A stretch of DNA of 64,000 nt, from positions 1-64,000 of the forward strand of contig CAKPMB010000007.1 of the NCBI GenBank assembly GCA_934167885.1, written 5' to 3'. The position numbers and the translations under genes are program-made. Shown one piece after another: positions 45,277 to 53,902 of the stretch. Source of the DNA: an uncultured Bacilli bacterium. GTDB lineage: Bacteria > Bacillota_I > Bacilli_A > RF39 > UBA660. The notes beneath the pieces were generated by a model that saw only the letters and a list, made by a program, of their open reading frames with translations, had not been told where the DNA came from and did not search any database. Within the stretch, counting starts at the first letter, position 1. The number at the start of each line of letters is the position of its first letter.

Positions 45277-47028
45277 CTATGCCCTATTCATTGACCATTC
45301 TTTAATGACATTAACATTAGAACTATTAGGCGCTGGATTTGGTAAATCCATTTTAATAATTATTGGAACCTTAAAGGCCGAACCAAAAGCAAGGCAATAA
45401 CCCGGTTGCAAGCCTTTTTGCTTTTCAATAATCTCTTCCGTAATATAAGGAACCATTCGTGTGATATAATCAATGTCCCGTGGATGAGTTGTTTTAAAGA
45501 TTAAGAAATTAGCACATTGTGACATAACTGTTTCAGATAATTCAACTGGTCTTTGAGAAATTAAGGTAAGTAAAACACCATACTTTCTTCCTTCTTTGCT
45601 AATTCGATCAAAGATGTTATAACCTAAAAGATTAATATCCTCTCCCATTTTAACATAACGATGAGCTTCTTCTACTAATATATTAAAAGGCACACTACCA
45701 CGTTCAGGTAATTTTTTGGCATATTCAAAAATTAATCGTGAATAAATTTTAACAATAACTTTAGCAATACTATCATCCACATCTTCTAAATTAATATTAA
45801 CAATCTGATACTTACGACCATCTTTTATTAACAAGGACGCTAAATATTGTTCAATATTAATAAAATTAGGATAAGAAAAGAATTTAGCATTAGAAGAAAT
45901 AATAAGCGAATGTAAACGGACTTTAATTGTAATAGCATCACTATAAGTTTGACGATTATCTAACCAATTATCAGCAATCAAAGCGAATGATAAAGCTTTT
46001 TCTACATCATTTAAAGTATACATGTTATATTGTTGATTTTCATAACCATCGAATCGTTCATCAATGAAACTAGCAATATACTCTGTAACTAAAATACTTT
46101 CAGTAAAACTACCATTCGCATCAATATGGAAACAATCTCTAAATTTACGTTGATAACCAGCACCTTGCACTACTGCTTCCATGTTAAAAGCGCTAGTTGT
46201 GCAAGTATTAAAAATATTAAAGATTTTATTTCTTTTCGTTGTAGCTAAATCATTTGAATACATAATACTCATCATCGCTTTCGCTATCAAATGATTTTGA
46301 AATCTTGTTGATGTTTCATCATTTAATGAAAAAGTTTTAGCAAGCTTTATCATACTATCAATCAAAGTTAATTGATTAAAATTATTCGCTGATAGTAAAA
46401 GAGCCCAATCATCAACAGATAACAACCATACAGGGATTTGAACTTTCTCATATGGATAAGAATTATTAGTTGTAATTACTTTAAAGTTATAATTAGGGTT
46501 TATTTGATTCATATTACGAAAAGCACTTATATATTCACCATTATTATCAAATAATATGAAACTAGCCTTATAAGGTTGAAAACGAGCATTTTCAAAAACA
46601 CTTTGAATAACACGCGTTGTTCCATAACTTTTACCACATCCTGAATTACCTAAAATGGTAAAATGATTACTAAATAAATTATTAATATCAACATAAACAC
46701 GGCGATTATTATAAAAAGGACTTATACCAAAACTCATATTAGTATCCTTTTCTTCACCCGTTATCAGAGTTATTTCACTATCATCTAATAATCTTATTTG
46801 TGCATTAAAAGATGGTTTGGCAATAATTCCACCATAAAATTTATTGTTAATAATCTCCCCAATAAATCTTGCTTCAACCATATCATCTTTTATATATTCA
46901 ACCTCACATACAATACTTCTTTCACCATCTGCTAAAACAATATGCATATTCATTATGTTAGCAGATAATACACCCTTTAATTTAATATGAACCCCATGAT
47001 CACTTATATAAGTAATTCTATCAAACAT
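45277..47028 (-). CDS. HerA-like DUF87 ATPase
   Basis: 583 residues. N-terminal beta-barrel (HAS-barrel-like), Walker A GNSGCGKS (127-134), Walker B and Glu in FNILVEEAHRYVKMGE, an arginine-rich SKEGRKYGVLLTLISQRP and the C-terminal CANFLIFKTTHPRDIDYI typical of HerA/FtsK-family hexameric translocases. HerA normally works with the nuclease NurA in DNA end resection, or with other effectors in defence; no such partner lies here. It follows ylxM by 8 bp. The role is unclear. Confidence 0.85.
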   Translation of the reverse strand: MFDRITYISDHGVHIKLKGVLSANIMNMHIVLADGERSIVCEVEYIKDDMVEARFIGEIINNKFYGGIIAKPSFNAQIRLLDDSEITLITGEEKDTNMSFGISPFYNNRRVYVDINNLFSNHFTILGNSGCGKSYGTTRVIQSVFENARFQPYKASFILFDNNGEYISAFRNMNQINPNYNFKVITTNNSYPYEKVQIPVWLLSVDDWALLLSANNFNQLTLIDSMIKLAKTFSLNDETSTRFQNHLIAKAMMSIMYSNDLATTKRNKIFNIFNTCTTSAFNMEAVVQGAGYQRKFRDCFHIDANGSFTESILVTEYIASFIDERFDGYENQQYNMYTLNDVEKALSFALIADNWLDNRQTYSDAITIKVRLHSLIISSNAKFFSYPNFINIEQYLASLLIKDGRKYQIVNINLEDVDDSIAKVIVKIYSRLIFEYAKKLPERGSVPFNILVEEAHRYVKMGEDINLLGYNIFDRISKEGRKYGVLLTLISQRPVELSETVMSQCANFLIFKTTHPRDIDYITRMVPYITEEIIEKQKGLQPGYCLAFGSAFKVPIIIKMDLPNPAPNSSNVNVIKEWSMNRA

Positions 47029-47036
47029 AATTCCTC

Positions 47037-47333
47037 CTAGAAAACCCTTTTAAGCATATCTTTTATTCTTTCATCATCTATTAACTCAATTATATCATTA
47101 ATTTTATTCTTTTTAGATAATATCTTTAATTTTTCCTCATAAAAAGTTAACTTATCTTCAATTATCTTTAATTGTTTAAAGATAGCATTTCTACTAATAT
47201 TATATTTACTAGCGATTTCTCCAAAAGATAGATTATCAAAATAATAATCTTTAAAATACATGCGTTGCTTTTCAGTTAATAAATCGCTATATATATCAAA
47301 CAAATCATTTAAATATACAAGTTTATCCATCAT
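47037..47333 (-). CDS. ylxM: YlxM-family SRP-associated DNA-binding protein
   Basis: 98 residues, a sigma-70 region 4-like helix-turn-helix: LTEKQRMYFKDYYFDNLSFG followed by EIASKYNISRNAIFKQLKII, then a coiled C-terminus. YlxM (p13) associates with the SRP in Gram-positives and stimulates it. Its start overlaps the stop of ftsY by 4 bp, as in other Firmicutes where it sits between ftsY and ffh. Confidence 0.9.
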   Translation of the reverse strand: MMDKLVYLNDLFDIYSDLLTEKQRMYFKDYYFDNLSFGEIASKYNISRNAIFKQLKIIEDKLTFYEEKLKILSKKNKINDIIELIDDERIKDMLKRVF

Positions 47334-48331
47334 GCTATCATATCCTTAAATAAACCATAAATATAGTTTTCAATATCAAATGGTATTAAATCATCAATAC
47401 CTTCACCTAAACCTACAAATTTAACCGGAATACCTAATGACTCTTTTATTGCTAAAACAATTCCACCTTTAGCTGTGCCATCCAATTTTGATAAAACAAT
47501 ACCTGTTATATTAGTTATTTCTTTAAAATTCTTCGCTTGACTTATACCATTTTGTCCAGTTGTTGCATCAATTACTAAAAGAGTTTCACTAGGCCCATTA
47601 GGAACTAAGTTACCAATAACTTTATTTATTTTTTCTAACTCATGCATTAAATTAACTTTATTTTGCAGTCTTCCAGCAGTATCTACTAAAACAACATCAT
47701 AATTATCTTCTAGCGCTTCGCTTATTCCTTCATAAACCACACTAGCTGGATCACTTCCAATATCTTTGGTATAAGTTTTGCAATCAACTCTTTTTCCCCA
47801 CTCTTTCAATTGTTCAACCGCTCCTGCTCTAAAAGTATCAGCCGCAACAAGCATAACCTTTTTACCTTCTGCTTTAATTCTTTTGGCAAGTTTACCAATC
47901 GTTGTAGTCTTACCTGCACCATTCACACCAACAAATAAAATAACAGTTAGTCCATCTTTATTATAATTAATCTTGGTGCTTAAAATATTATCATTAACAT
48001 AAATAATAAATAATTCATCAACAATAACTTCCTTTAAATAATTTAAATCTGTAATATTTTCCTTTTTAACGCGATCTCTTAATCTATCCATAAAAGATAC
48101 AACGGTATCAACACCAATATCTGCACAAATTAAAATATCTTCTAATTCTTCAAAATATTCTTCAGTTATTTTATGATACTTATTAGTTAAATTCATTAAT
48201 TTAGAAACAAAATTATCTCTTGATTTAGTTAATCCTTCATCATATTTTAAAGTAATTTTTTCCTCTTCTTCACTTTTTACTTCTTCATTATTTTTTTTAA
48301 ATAAATTCTTTATATTATTAAATAATCCCAT
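47330..48331 (-). CDS. ftsY: Signal recognition particle receptor
   Basis: 333 residues. A charged A region, helical N domain, and the SRP GTPase: FVGVNGAGKTTTIGKLAKRI, AADTFRAGAVEQLKEWGKRV, DTAGRLQNKVNLMHEL, LSKLDGTAKGGIVLAIKESL, KFVGLGEGIDDLIPFD. It receives SRP-ribosome complexes at the membrane. Start ATG 48331 (MGLFNNIKNLF) with GGAGG 4 nt upstream; the longer frame above has no RBS. Confidence 0.96.
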   Translation of the reverse strand: MGLFNNIKNLFKKNNEEVKSEEEEKITLKYDEGLTKSRDNFVSKLMNLTNKYHKITEEYFEELEDILICADIGVDTVVSFMDRLRDRVKKENITDLNYLKEVIVDELFIIYVNDNILSTKINYNKDGLTVILFVGVNGAGKTTTIGKLAKRIKAEGKKVMLVAADTFRAGAVEQLKEWGKRVDCKTYTKDIGSDPASVVYEGISEALEDNYDVVLVDTAGRLQNKVNLMHELEKINKVIGNLVPNGPSETLLVIDATTGQNGISQAKNFKEITNITGIVLSKLDGTAKGGIVLAIKESLGIPVKFVGLGEGIDDLIPFDIENYIYGLFKDMIA

Positions 48332-48424
48332 AAATCCTCCTTTTAAATTATAGCATGTATTATAGTAATTAGTAAATGTATGGTCAAAATAGTTTTTTAA
48401 CAACAATAAAAAAAGAAATATAAA

Positions 48425-49507
48425 CTAATAATTCTTAGTAACATAGTCTATTAATTCTTCTTTCACATTATTTAACTCATTATCTAATATCTTCTGTTCT
48501 AAATCTTTATATATATCATTTATAAAACTACCCGGCTTGCGCTTTATGGCATGACATATATCAAGAGCACTTAATAAAATATCACTACGTGCATGAATCG
48601 GCATATTTTGATATGTTTCAATAATCATTTTTTTAGATATACCTTTATTAAGACCTGCTAAAACATTAACATAAAGACCATACTCATATAATACTTTTTT
48701 ATTTAAATTATCCATATTATAGACAATATTAATCTTCTTAATAAGTTCCTTCTCAGAATTAGTAAAGTTATAACCACTAGGATTAATCATTGCCCATATG
48801 CCTATTAAATCACTATAATCTTGAATTCTTTTATCGTTTATATTTAAAACCGATAAGAGATCTAATTCTTTTAAAAGCGCAATACCCTTCTTAGCATTAT
48901 GACTAGCGAAGATATGATCAAGTTCATATTTTTTACGATTCCATGAAAGTTTCTTTAATAATTCTTTCTTCTTTCCTATCGCTTTAATAATTTCATCACT
49001 CAGTTTAAAATCAAGGGTAACCGCAAATCTTACTGCTCGCAATATTCTAAGTGCATCTGTTTCAAAAGATGTTTCACTATTTATAATTGTTCTAATTAAA
49101 TGATTATTAAGATCATCAATACCATTTAAAAGATCAACAATTTGACCAGTTCTGTCTAAACATATTGTATTAATAGTAAAATCTCTTCTTGTTAAATCCG
49201 TTTTTAAATCATTAACATATTTAATAGTAGTTGGATGTCTATTATCCAAATAATCAATTTCAATGCGATATGTTGTTATTTCAAAACGCACTCCCTTATA
49301 ATAAAGAGTAACTGAACCATAATTTTCTTTAGGAATTTTAATAGTTGGAAAAATATTTTTTAATTCCATAGGAGTTGCATTTGTTGTTATATCAATATCA
49401 TTAGAAGGAATATCAAGTAATTTATCACGAACAAAACCACCAACAGCATATGCTTCGTAGCCATAATCATATATTTTGTTAAGAATTTCCAGTGTTTCGT
49501 CTTCCAT
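48425..49507 (-). CDS. cca: CCA tRNA nucleotidyltransferase
   Basis: 360 residues. The head domain has GGFVRDKLLDIPSNDIDITT with the catalytic DxD, then RRDFTINTICLD and LRAVRFAVTLDFKL, typical of class II enzymes. The C-terminal helical region is somewhat short. It adds or repairs the 3'-CCA of tRNA; in Firmicutes a single enzyme does all three additions. A poly(A) polymerase of the same superfamily is the alternative, less likely given RRDFTINT. Stands alone between ftsY and hup. Confidence 0.9.
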   Translation of the reverse strand: MEDETLEILNKIYDYGYEAYAVGGFVRDKLLDIPSNDIDITTNATPMELKNIFPTIKIPKENYGSVTLYYKGVRFEITTYRIEIDYLDNRHPTTIKYVNDLKTDLTRRDFTINTICLDRTGQIVDLLNGIDDLNNHLIRTIINSETSFETDALRILRAVRFAVTLDFKLSDEIIKAIGKKKELLKKLSWNRKKYELDHIFASHNAKKGIALLKELDLLSVLNINDKRIQDYSDLIGIWAMINPSGYNFTNSEKELIKKINIVYNMDNLNKKVLYEYGLYVNVLAGLNKGISKKMIIETYQNMPIHARSDILLSALDICHAIKRKPGSFINDIYKDLEQKILDNELNNVKEELIDYVTKNY

Positions 49508-49561
49508 ACATCCTCCACTATCATAATATTAAAAGATATGAAACAAGTCAAGTAGTGATAT

Positions 49562-49586
49562 GAAAAAAAGAATCATACGATTCTTT
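49562..49586 (-). terminator. hup terminator
   Basis: A perfect 8-bp stem AAAGAATC-GTAT-GATTCTTT overlapping the last base of the stop, followed by TTTT on the minus strand. Confidence 0.8.
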
Positions 49587-49858
49587 TAGTTAACAGATTC
49601 TTTTAATTGAGTTCCAGCCTTGAAAGTAACTGCTTTTCTTGCAGGAATCTTAACTGTTGCACCAGTTTGTGGATTACGTCCTTCACGTGCAGCTCTTTCT
49701 GATACTGCAAATGTTCCAAATCCAACTAGTGGTACTTTATCTCCACCTTTTAGAGCATTAGTAATTGTTTCAAATGTAGCATCAATTGCTCTTGTAGCAT
49801 CAGCTTTAGTTAAACCTGCTTTTGTAGCAACTGCTTCTACTAATTCAACTTTCTTCAT
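49586..49858 (-). CDS. hup: HU-family DNA-binding protein
   Basis: 90 residues, complete HU: MKKVELVEAVATKAGLTKAD, GDKVPLVGFGTFAVSERAAR, EGRNPQTGATVKIPARKAVT, FKAGTQLKESVN. A dimer whose beta arms (RNPQTG tip with the Pro that kinks DNA) bend DNA and compact the nucleoid. A strong AAGGAGGATACA RBS precedes ATG 49858, as expected for an abundant protein. Confidence 0.97.
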   Translation of the reverse strand: MKKVELVEAVATKAGLTKADATRAIDATFETITNALKGGDKVPLVGFGTFAVSERAAREGRNPQTGATVKIPARKAVTFKAGTQLKESVN

Positions 49859-49980
49859 TGTATCCTCCTTCTAGTAATTTATTAAGCACATTGGCTTACA
49901 TATAAAGGTTAGCACAAATAATGCAATAAAATCAACCTTTTTAACACATTTTTTACTTTTTAACACTAAATGTCAAGGTA
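49859..49980 (-). promoter_or_regulatory. hup upstream region with repeated TTAACAC motifs
   Basis: AT-rich leader holding the hup promoter (possible TTGATT and TAACCT at 49935-49930 and 49911-49906 on the minus strand, 18 bp apart). Two plus-strand copies of TTAACAC(T/A) lie at 49941-49949 and 49960-49968, similar to the four copies at 52612-52654. Confidence 0.4.
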
Positions 49981-52515
49981 TTATTTTAGCATTAATTCAT
50001 ATGGACTTTCCAAGGTTCCATCACCTGATGATATTAAGATGTCAGAACGGATATTAATTACTGGTCGTAACCCTAAAGAATTTTCAATATTAGCATACTG
50101 GTCAAAAGCACCACTTTCAAACATAACACTATTTCCAAAAGAAACATAAAATCGATAATAATTATATGGTGTCATCGTCCAATAACTAGTTAAGTTCTTA
50201 GCAAGATACATCTCTTTATTAATAACACGATTTATACCACCAGCATACATTATTTCATCAGTTGTTATTAAAGCAATGGGATATTTTAAGTGAGCATTAC
50301 CATACTTGGTTGTGACACTAAATCGTTCATAATCATGTGTGCATTTAAAGGTAATAGTTTTAGAGTTTATTTTATTATATCCTAAAAAATTAATTGGTTT
50401 ACCTAAGTTAATACCATCAGAACTAACAATACTTCTAGCGTTACAAAAGGTGCCATCAGTAATGTAATTACTTAAAGGATTACCACTAGAATCTTGTTTA
50501 TTTAAAATGTTCTCTTCATACCATGAATCTATTATTGTTTTAGCATTACTGGATATTGTATCCGTATACATATCATTAATGTTATAACTAGAATACATAA
50601 TGTAAGATCCTATAGCATAAGTGTTTGTTCTATACTCAGAAATGCTTGCTAAAACCTTACAACCATTATTACTAGATGAGCGACACGTATACTTATAAGA
50701 ATTATTATTTTCTTTTTGATTTAAATATGTTGAAGTAATAATATTTCCACTTAAATAAAACTTTTCCGTATCTTCATCAAAATAATAATCATCCGACCAC
50801 TGCATTTCAGAACTATTACTATCAAAACCTATGTAAGTATTATCAAATGTTTGTCTTTTAAAATTTTTACCATACATATATCCTACATAAACAGGATCAT
50901 TTGCATCCATATTATAAGAATAATATTTATTATTTATTGAGGCATTATATCCCTTAGCATCTTTGGTTTCACCAGCATATATTAAGCGAATACTTCCATC
51001 ACCATTCGTTCTTATTATTTTAAAGTAATAACCACCAAAATAGACATTATTATTTTGAACATCACCACGGTAATAATATGTATCACCATAATCATCAACA
51101 TCCTTGTAAAGACCATTTTCAGAACAAATAATACTAGTAACAACTGGATTAATAACATCAGCCATAGTGATAACTACTTTATTTTGACTATTATTATATG
51201 ATGTTATTTTATATAACTTATTACACACATCTCCAATTATTGATGTGCCACATGTATAATAGCCTATGTAATTATCGTTTAAAGTATCTTCAATAGGATT
51301 ATTTAAAGTAAATCTGCCTGTTTTATTGTTAAAAGTATATGACGTAGCAAGGGTGAATGTATTAGCATTTGTATAAGTATAGGCATTTTTGACATCTTTG
51401 GTAATGCTTTCGACATATGTATAAGTTGGGGCTGTATCATTTAAGTTTGGTTCCCCCTTATTAGCAATGTTGTTTTTAGCAACATCCACGGATTCACTTA
51501 AACTATCACTTACTAACATACAATCAACTAGTTTATTAAAGCCGTTGTTCAAGCAATAGTTATTGCCTTTAACTTCTACTCTTTTAATAAAACTTTGGAT
51601 TAATTTTTTGTTTTTGTATATTTCTAATAAAACGTTGGTTTTTCCATTCGCATCATTATTGGGATGGACAAAGACTTGGATTTCAACTGTTTTATTTTTA
51701 GTAAATAGATAGGTTAAATCTAATGTGTCACTCTTTTCTTCAACAGTGTTTCCTTCACTATCTTTATAACTAAATTTTATATCGCTATTTGTGCCACTTA
51801 TTTTTAGATTCATGGTATCATTGCTATCTTTACCCAGATCTTCTATATTTATAAAATTACTTATCTTAGCGATAAAATAAGCTTTATTATTTTCAACGTA
51901 GGTATCACTGGTTTCCATCGATAAAGGCATATTCATAGTTTCCAAACCAGCATCGACATTAACTTTAAAATTTAAATAACTATTAGCCCATTCCGTTGCT
52001 TTATAACTAACATTACTGTCCGTATCACTTATTGTCGTCTCTTCATCTACCCAGAATCTTAGAGTATAATTTTTTGTTGTTTCGGTATACGTTTTGGCAT
52101 CTATTTTATCTACATAAATTCTTCGATTATTAAAGTCACTATACCTTATACCATCTATTAAGACTTTACCATCACACTCTAGATAGATCATAATGTATTT
52201 AGCATCTATTCTTATTTTATTACTTACTTCTTCACCATAATTCAAAGTAATACCATAATAGATGTCTTTATCACTCGTGTTCTTACTTAATACTTTAAAA
52301 CTTATAGTGTTATCATTTTTCTTTAAAGCTTCTTCCTTTGTCTCTGGAAATATGCTACTTATATGAACTTCATTATCTTCTAAATAATTTAGATAAATTT
52401 CCCCATTCAAAAGATTCTGCATACCACTATACTTTTGATAAATATAAAAAGCATAACTTCCGCCTAACAATAAGACTAGGCCTAATACCATTAATATATT
52501 CTTCCTAGTCTTCAT
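49981..52515 (-). CDS. Large TM-anchored surface protein, TasA-like N-terminus
   Basis: 844 residues. TM/signal helix at about 8-26 (ILMVLGLVLLLGGSYAFYIY), a TasA/camelysin-like module (to about 190, with YTLRFWVDEETT), a second beta module, then a long Tyr/Asn/Ser-rich region with several Cys pairs. The last ~70 residues (SYWTMTPYNYYRFYVSFGNS ... LGLRPVINIRSDILISSGDG ... LESPYELM) match the 'RPVINL' C-terminal domain of large surface proteins in gut Firmicutes; its role is unknown. The gene has a hairpin and a G9 tract in its leader, which may control expression. SipW at 37331 is a candidate processing enzyme. Confidence 0.75.
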   Translation of the reverse strand: MKTRKNILMVLGLVLLLGGSYAFYIYQKYSGMQNLLNGEIYLNYLEDNEVHISSIFPETKEEALKKNDNTISFKVLSKNTSDKDIYYGITLNYGEEVSNKIRIDAKYIMIYLECDGKVLIDGIRYSDFNNRRIYVDKIDAKTYTETTKNYTLRFWVDEETTISDTDSNVSYKATEWANSYLNFKVNVDAGLETMNMPLSMETSDTYVENNKAYFIAKISNFINIEDLGKDSNDTMNLKISGTNSDIKFSYKDSEGNTVEEKSDTLDLTYLFTKNKTVEIQVFVHPNNDANGKTNVLLEIYKNKKLIQSFIKRVEVKGNNYCLNNGFNKLVDCMLVSDSLSESVDVAKNNIANKGEPNLNDTAPTYTYVESITKDVKNAYTYTNANTFTLATSYTFNNKTGRFTLNNPIEDTLNDNYIGYYTCGTSIIGDVCNKLYKITSYNNSQNKVVITMADVINPVVTSIICSENGLYKDVDDYGDTYYYRGDVQNNNVYFGGYYFKIIRTNGDGSIRLIYAGETKDAKGYNASINNKYYSYNMDANDPVYVGYMYGKNFKRQTFDNTYIGFDSNSSEMQWSDDYYFDEDTEKFYLSGNIITSTYLNQKENNNSYKYTCRSSSNNGCKVLASISEYRTNTYAIGSYIMYSSYNINDMYTDTISSNAKTIIDSWYEENILNKQDSSGNPLSNYITDGTFCNARSIVSSDGINLGKPINFLGYNKINSKTITFKCTHDYERFSVTTKYGNAHLKYPIALITTDEIMYAGGINRVINKEMYLAKNLTSYWTMTPYNYYRFYVSFGNSVMFESGAFDQYANIENSLGLRPVINIRSDILISSGDGTLESPYELMLK

Positions 52516-52532
52516 ATTTCACTCCACATAAA

Positions 52533-52555
52533 AGAACAAGACATAATCTTGTTCT
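52533..52555 (-). terminator. Leader hairpin before the large surface protein
   Basis: A perfect 9-bp stem AGAACAAGA/TCTTGTTCT with a 5-nt loop and TTTT after it, ending 18 bp before ATG 52515. It could be a terminator of the upstream VUT-like gene or an attenuator in the leader of the surface gene. Confidence 0.55.
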
Positions 52556-52573
52556 ACCACATTTACACTCTAA

Positions 52574-52608
52574 ATTAGGTCTGTTACTTAATAAAGTAAC
52601 CCCCCCCC
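52574..52608 (-). repeat. G9 homopolymer and hairpin upstream of the surface protein gene
   Basis: Nine C on the plus strand (52600-52608; G9 on the coding strand) adjoin a perfect 7-bp hairpin GTTACTT-AATA-AAGTAAC (52583-52600). In DNA this AT-rich a G9 run is exceptional, and such runs in leaders or promoters are slip-prone. Confidence 0.8.
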
Positions 52609-52611
52609 ATG

Positions 52612-52654
52612 TTGACACTATTTGACACTATGTTTTTGACATTATTTAACACTG
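52612..52654. repeat. Four copies of a TTRACAYTA-type motif
   Basis: TTGACACTA (52612, 52622), TTGACATTA (52636) and TTAACACTG (52646) on the plus strand, spaced 10, 14 and 10 bp. Regular near-helical spacing suggests an operator array bound by a regulator. It overlaps the 3' end of the VUT-like gene and lies upstream of the surface protein gene. Confidence 0.6.
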
Positions 52655-53433
52655 TTATCACTCCTACTTTTAACTTTTTTTGATGGCTTTTTCTTACTGT
52701 TTTTTTTGTTTTTCTTTTTATCTTTATCAATTATTTGAATAACCTCATCGATTGGTTTATCTTGCATATTTTGAGGTATTGATATATTAACACTTTGAAT
52801 AAATATTTTATTTTCAGATGATGGATATTCTTTGTCTTTTAATAAATAAAATAAAAGAACAATTAAACTTGTCATAACTATCGTTACAAACAAATAACAA
52901 AGCATAATATTAATAATTATTTCTACTCCAAAACCATAATTAATAATTGGAATAGTAATACCACCATATAAAATTAGGGCCGACAAAGTAGATAAAACTA
53001 CTCCAATAAATTGATATTTTATCATTTTAAAGTATTCATATATATACTGTAAAACATAAGAACTAATTAATAAAGCAATAGATGATGATAAAATATTAAT
53101 AGCATCTATGTTAAAAACTTCATTAATAGAATTAGCATGATCTGGAATTAGTGATTGCATCCCTAGTTTAACAACTAACAAATAAATCAAAAACATAATA
53201 ATTTGAATTGTTAAAGCAGATAAAACGGCATTATTCGCTTCTTTCTTATTACATATATTATCAAGAAGCAAAATCATAAGAAATATGAATGGTATTGTTA
53301 TAAAATTAACCGATAAAATCATACTTCCAAAATTAGTATACTTCAAACCTATTAAATTAGAAATAATAAACAAAACACTAAGCATTGAACCATAAAATGT
53401 TCTTCTAAAATTACCACTCATATCTATCACCAT
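52642..53433 (-). CDS. VUT-family (YhhQ-like) membrane transporter
   Basis: 263 residues. About six TM helices. The layout LIGLKYTNFGSMILSVNFIT and PFIFLMILLLDNICNKKEAN resembles the VUT/YhhQ family, whose members import queuosine precursors or other vitamins; the tell-tale 'D..SE.YG' is changed to DNICNKKEAN. The last 45 residues are a Lys-rich cytoplasmic tail (DKDKKKNKKNSKKKPSKKVK). A tgt gene nearby (41036) would use imported preQ1, but the family match is by eye only. Starts: ATG 53433, GTG 53430 or ATG 53421; RBS spacing favours GTG 53430. Confidence 0.5.
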   Translation of the reverse strand: MVIDMSGNFRRTFYGSMLSVLFIISNLIGLKYTNFGSMILSVNFITIPFIFLMILLLDNICNKKEANNAVLSALTIQIIMFLIYLLVVKLGMQSLIPDHANSINEVFNIDAINILSSSIALLISSYVLQYIYEYFKMIKYQFIGVVLSTLSALILYGGITIPIINYGFGVEIIINIMLCYLFVTIVMTSLIVLLFYLLKDKEYPSSENKIFIQSVNISIPQNMQDKPIDEVIQIIDKDKKKNKKNSKKKPSKKVKSRSDNSVK

Positions 53434-53446
53434 ATCCTCTAATAGT

Positions 53447-53475
53447 ATTTTAACATAATATTAACCACTAGTAAA
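53447..53475 (-). promoter_or_regulatory. Promoter of the VUT-like gene
   Basis: Minus-strand TTTACT (53475-53470), 17-bp spacer, extended -10 TGTTAAAAT (core 53452-53447). Confidence 0.6.
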
Positions 53476-53520
53476 TTAGAATTATAATAAATTAATTATA
53501 GTTTTAAGCAATATTAGTTC

Positions 53521-53549
53521 TTGAATTAACAACCTATTTTTGATAAAAT
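53521..53549 (+). promoter_or_regulatory. Promoter of the small membrane protein
   Basis: TTGAAT (53521-53526), 17-bp spacer, TAAAAT (53544-53549), 18 bp before ATG 53568; AGGTGG is the RBS. Confidence 0.65.
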
Positions 53550-53567
53550 TTTAATATAGGTGGTGTT

Positions 53568-53873
53568 ATGTATATAGATGTAATAATAATTTTAGTTATA
53601 ATTCTTCTTATTGCCATTATTTTTAAACGTGTAAGTAATACAATTATTTTTACAGGTTTAATTGATATTATATTAAGAATTCTTAATTTCATTGGTAATA
53701 ATACAACTAAGTCCATCAATAATTTTATTGATAGATACTTTCCAGCTTCACTTGAAAGTATCATCATAAAATATAGTAGTGGTATCATTGAAACAATTCT
53801 TCTTTGGGGATATGTCATCTTAATGATAATGTTTGTTTATTATGTATTTAAAATACTATTAAGAAGAATATAA
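53568..53873 (+). CDS. Small membrane protein, plus strand
   Basis: 101 residues with two or three hydrophobic helices: IIILVIILLIAIIF, IIFTGLIDIILRILNFI and LWGYVILMIMFVYYVF. It is the only plus-strand gene in the right 55 kb. It has a good promoter, an AGGTGG RBS 4 nt before the ATG and a bidirectional terminator, so it is a real unit. A minus-strand frame covering it has no such signals. No family recognised; it sits beside the T4SS operon and might belong to it. Confidence 0.7.
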   Translation: MYIDVIIILVIILLIAIIFKRVSNTIIFTGLIDIILRILNFIGNNTTKSINNFIDRYFPASLESIIIKYSSGIIETILLWGYVILMIMFVYYVFKILLRRI

Positions 53874-53899
53874 AAAACATGCTTAAAATCGCATGTTTT
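53874..53899. terminator. Bidirectional terminator between the small membrane protein and virD4
   Basis: AAAACATGC (53874-53882) - 8-nt loop - GCATGTTTT (53891-53899), with T-rich DNA after it on both strands. It ends the plus-strand gene and the minus-strand T4SS operon. Confidence 0.75.
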
Positions 53900-53902
53900 A
53901 TT

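Noticed and set aside
45277..47028. A HerA-based defence island
   Set aside because: Its neighbours are SRP genes and a surface protein; no nuclease, SIR2 or DUF4297 partner is present.
53534..53818. Minus-strand ORF opposite the small membrane protein
   Set aside because: The plus-strand gene has promoter, RBS and terminator and a normal membrane-protein composition; the antisense frame has none.
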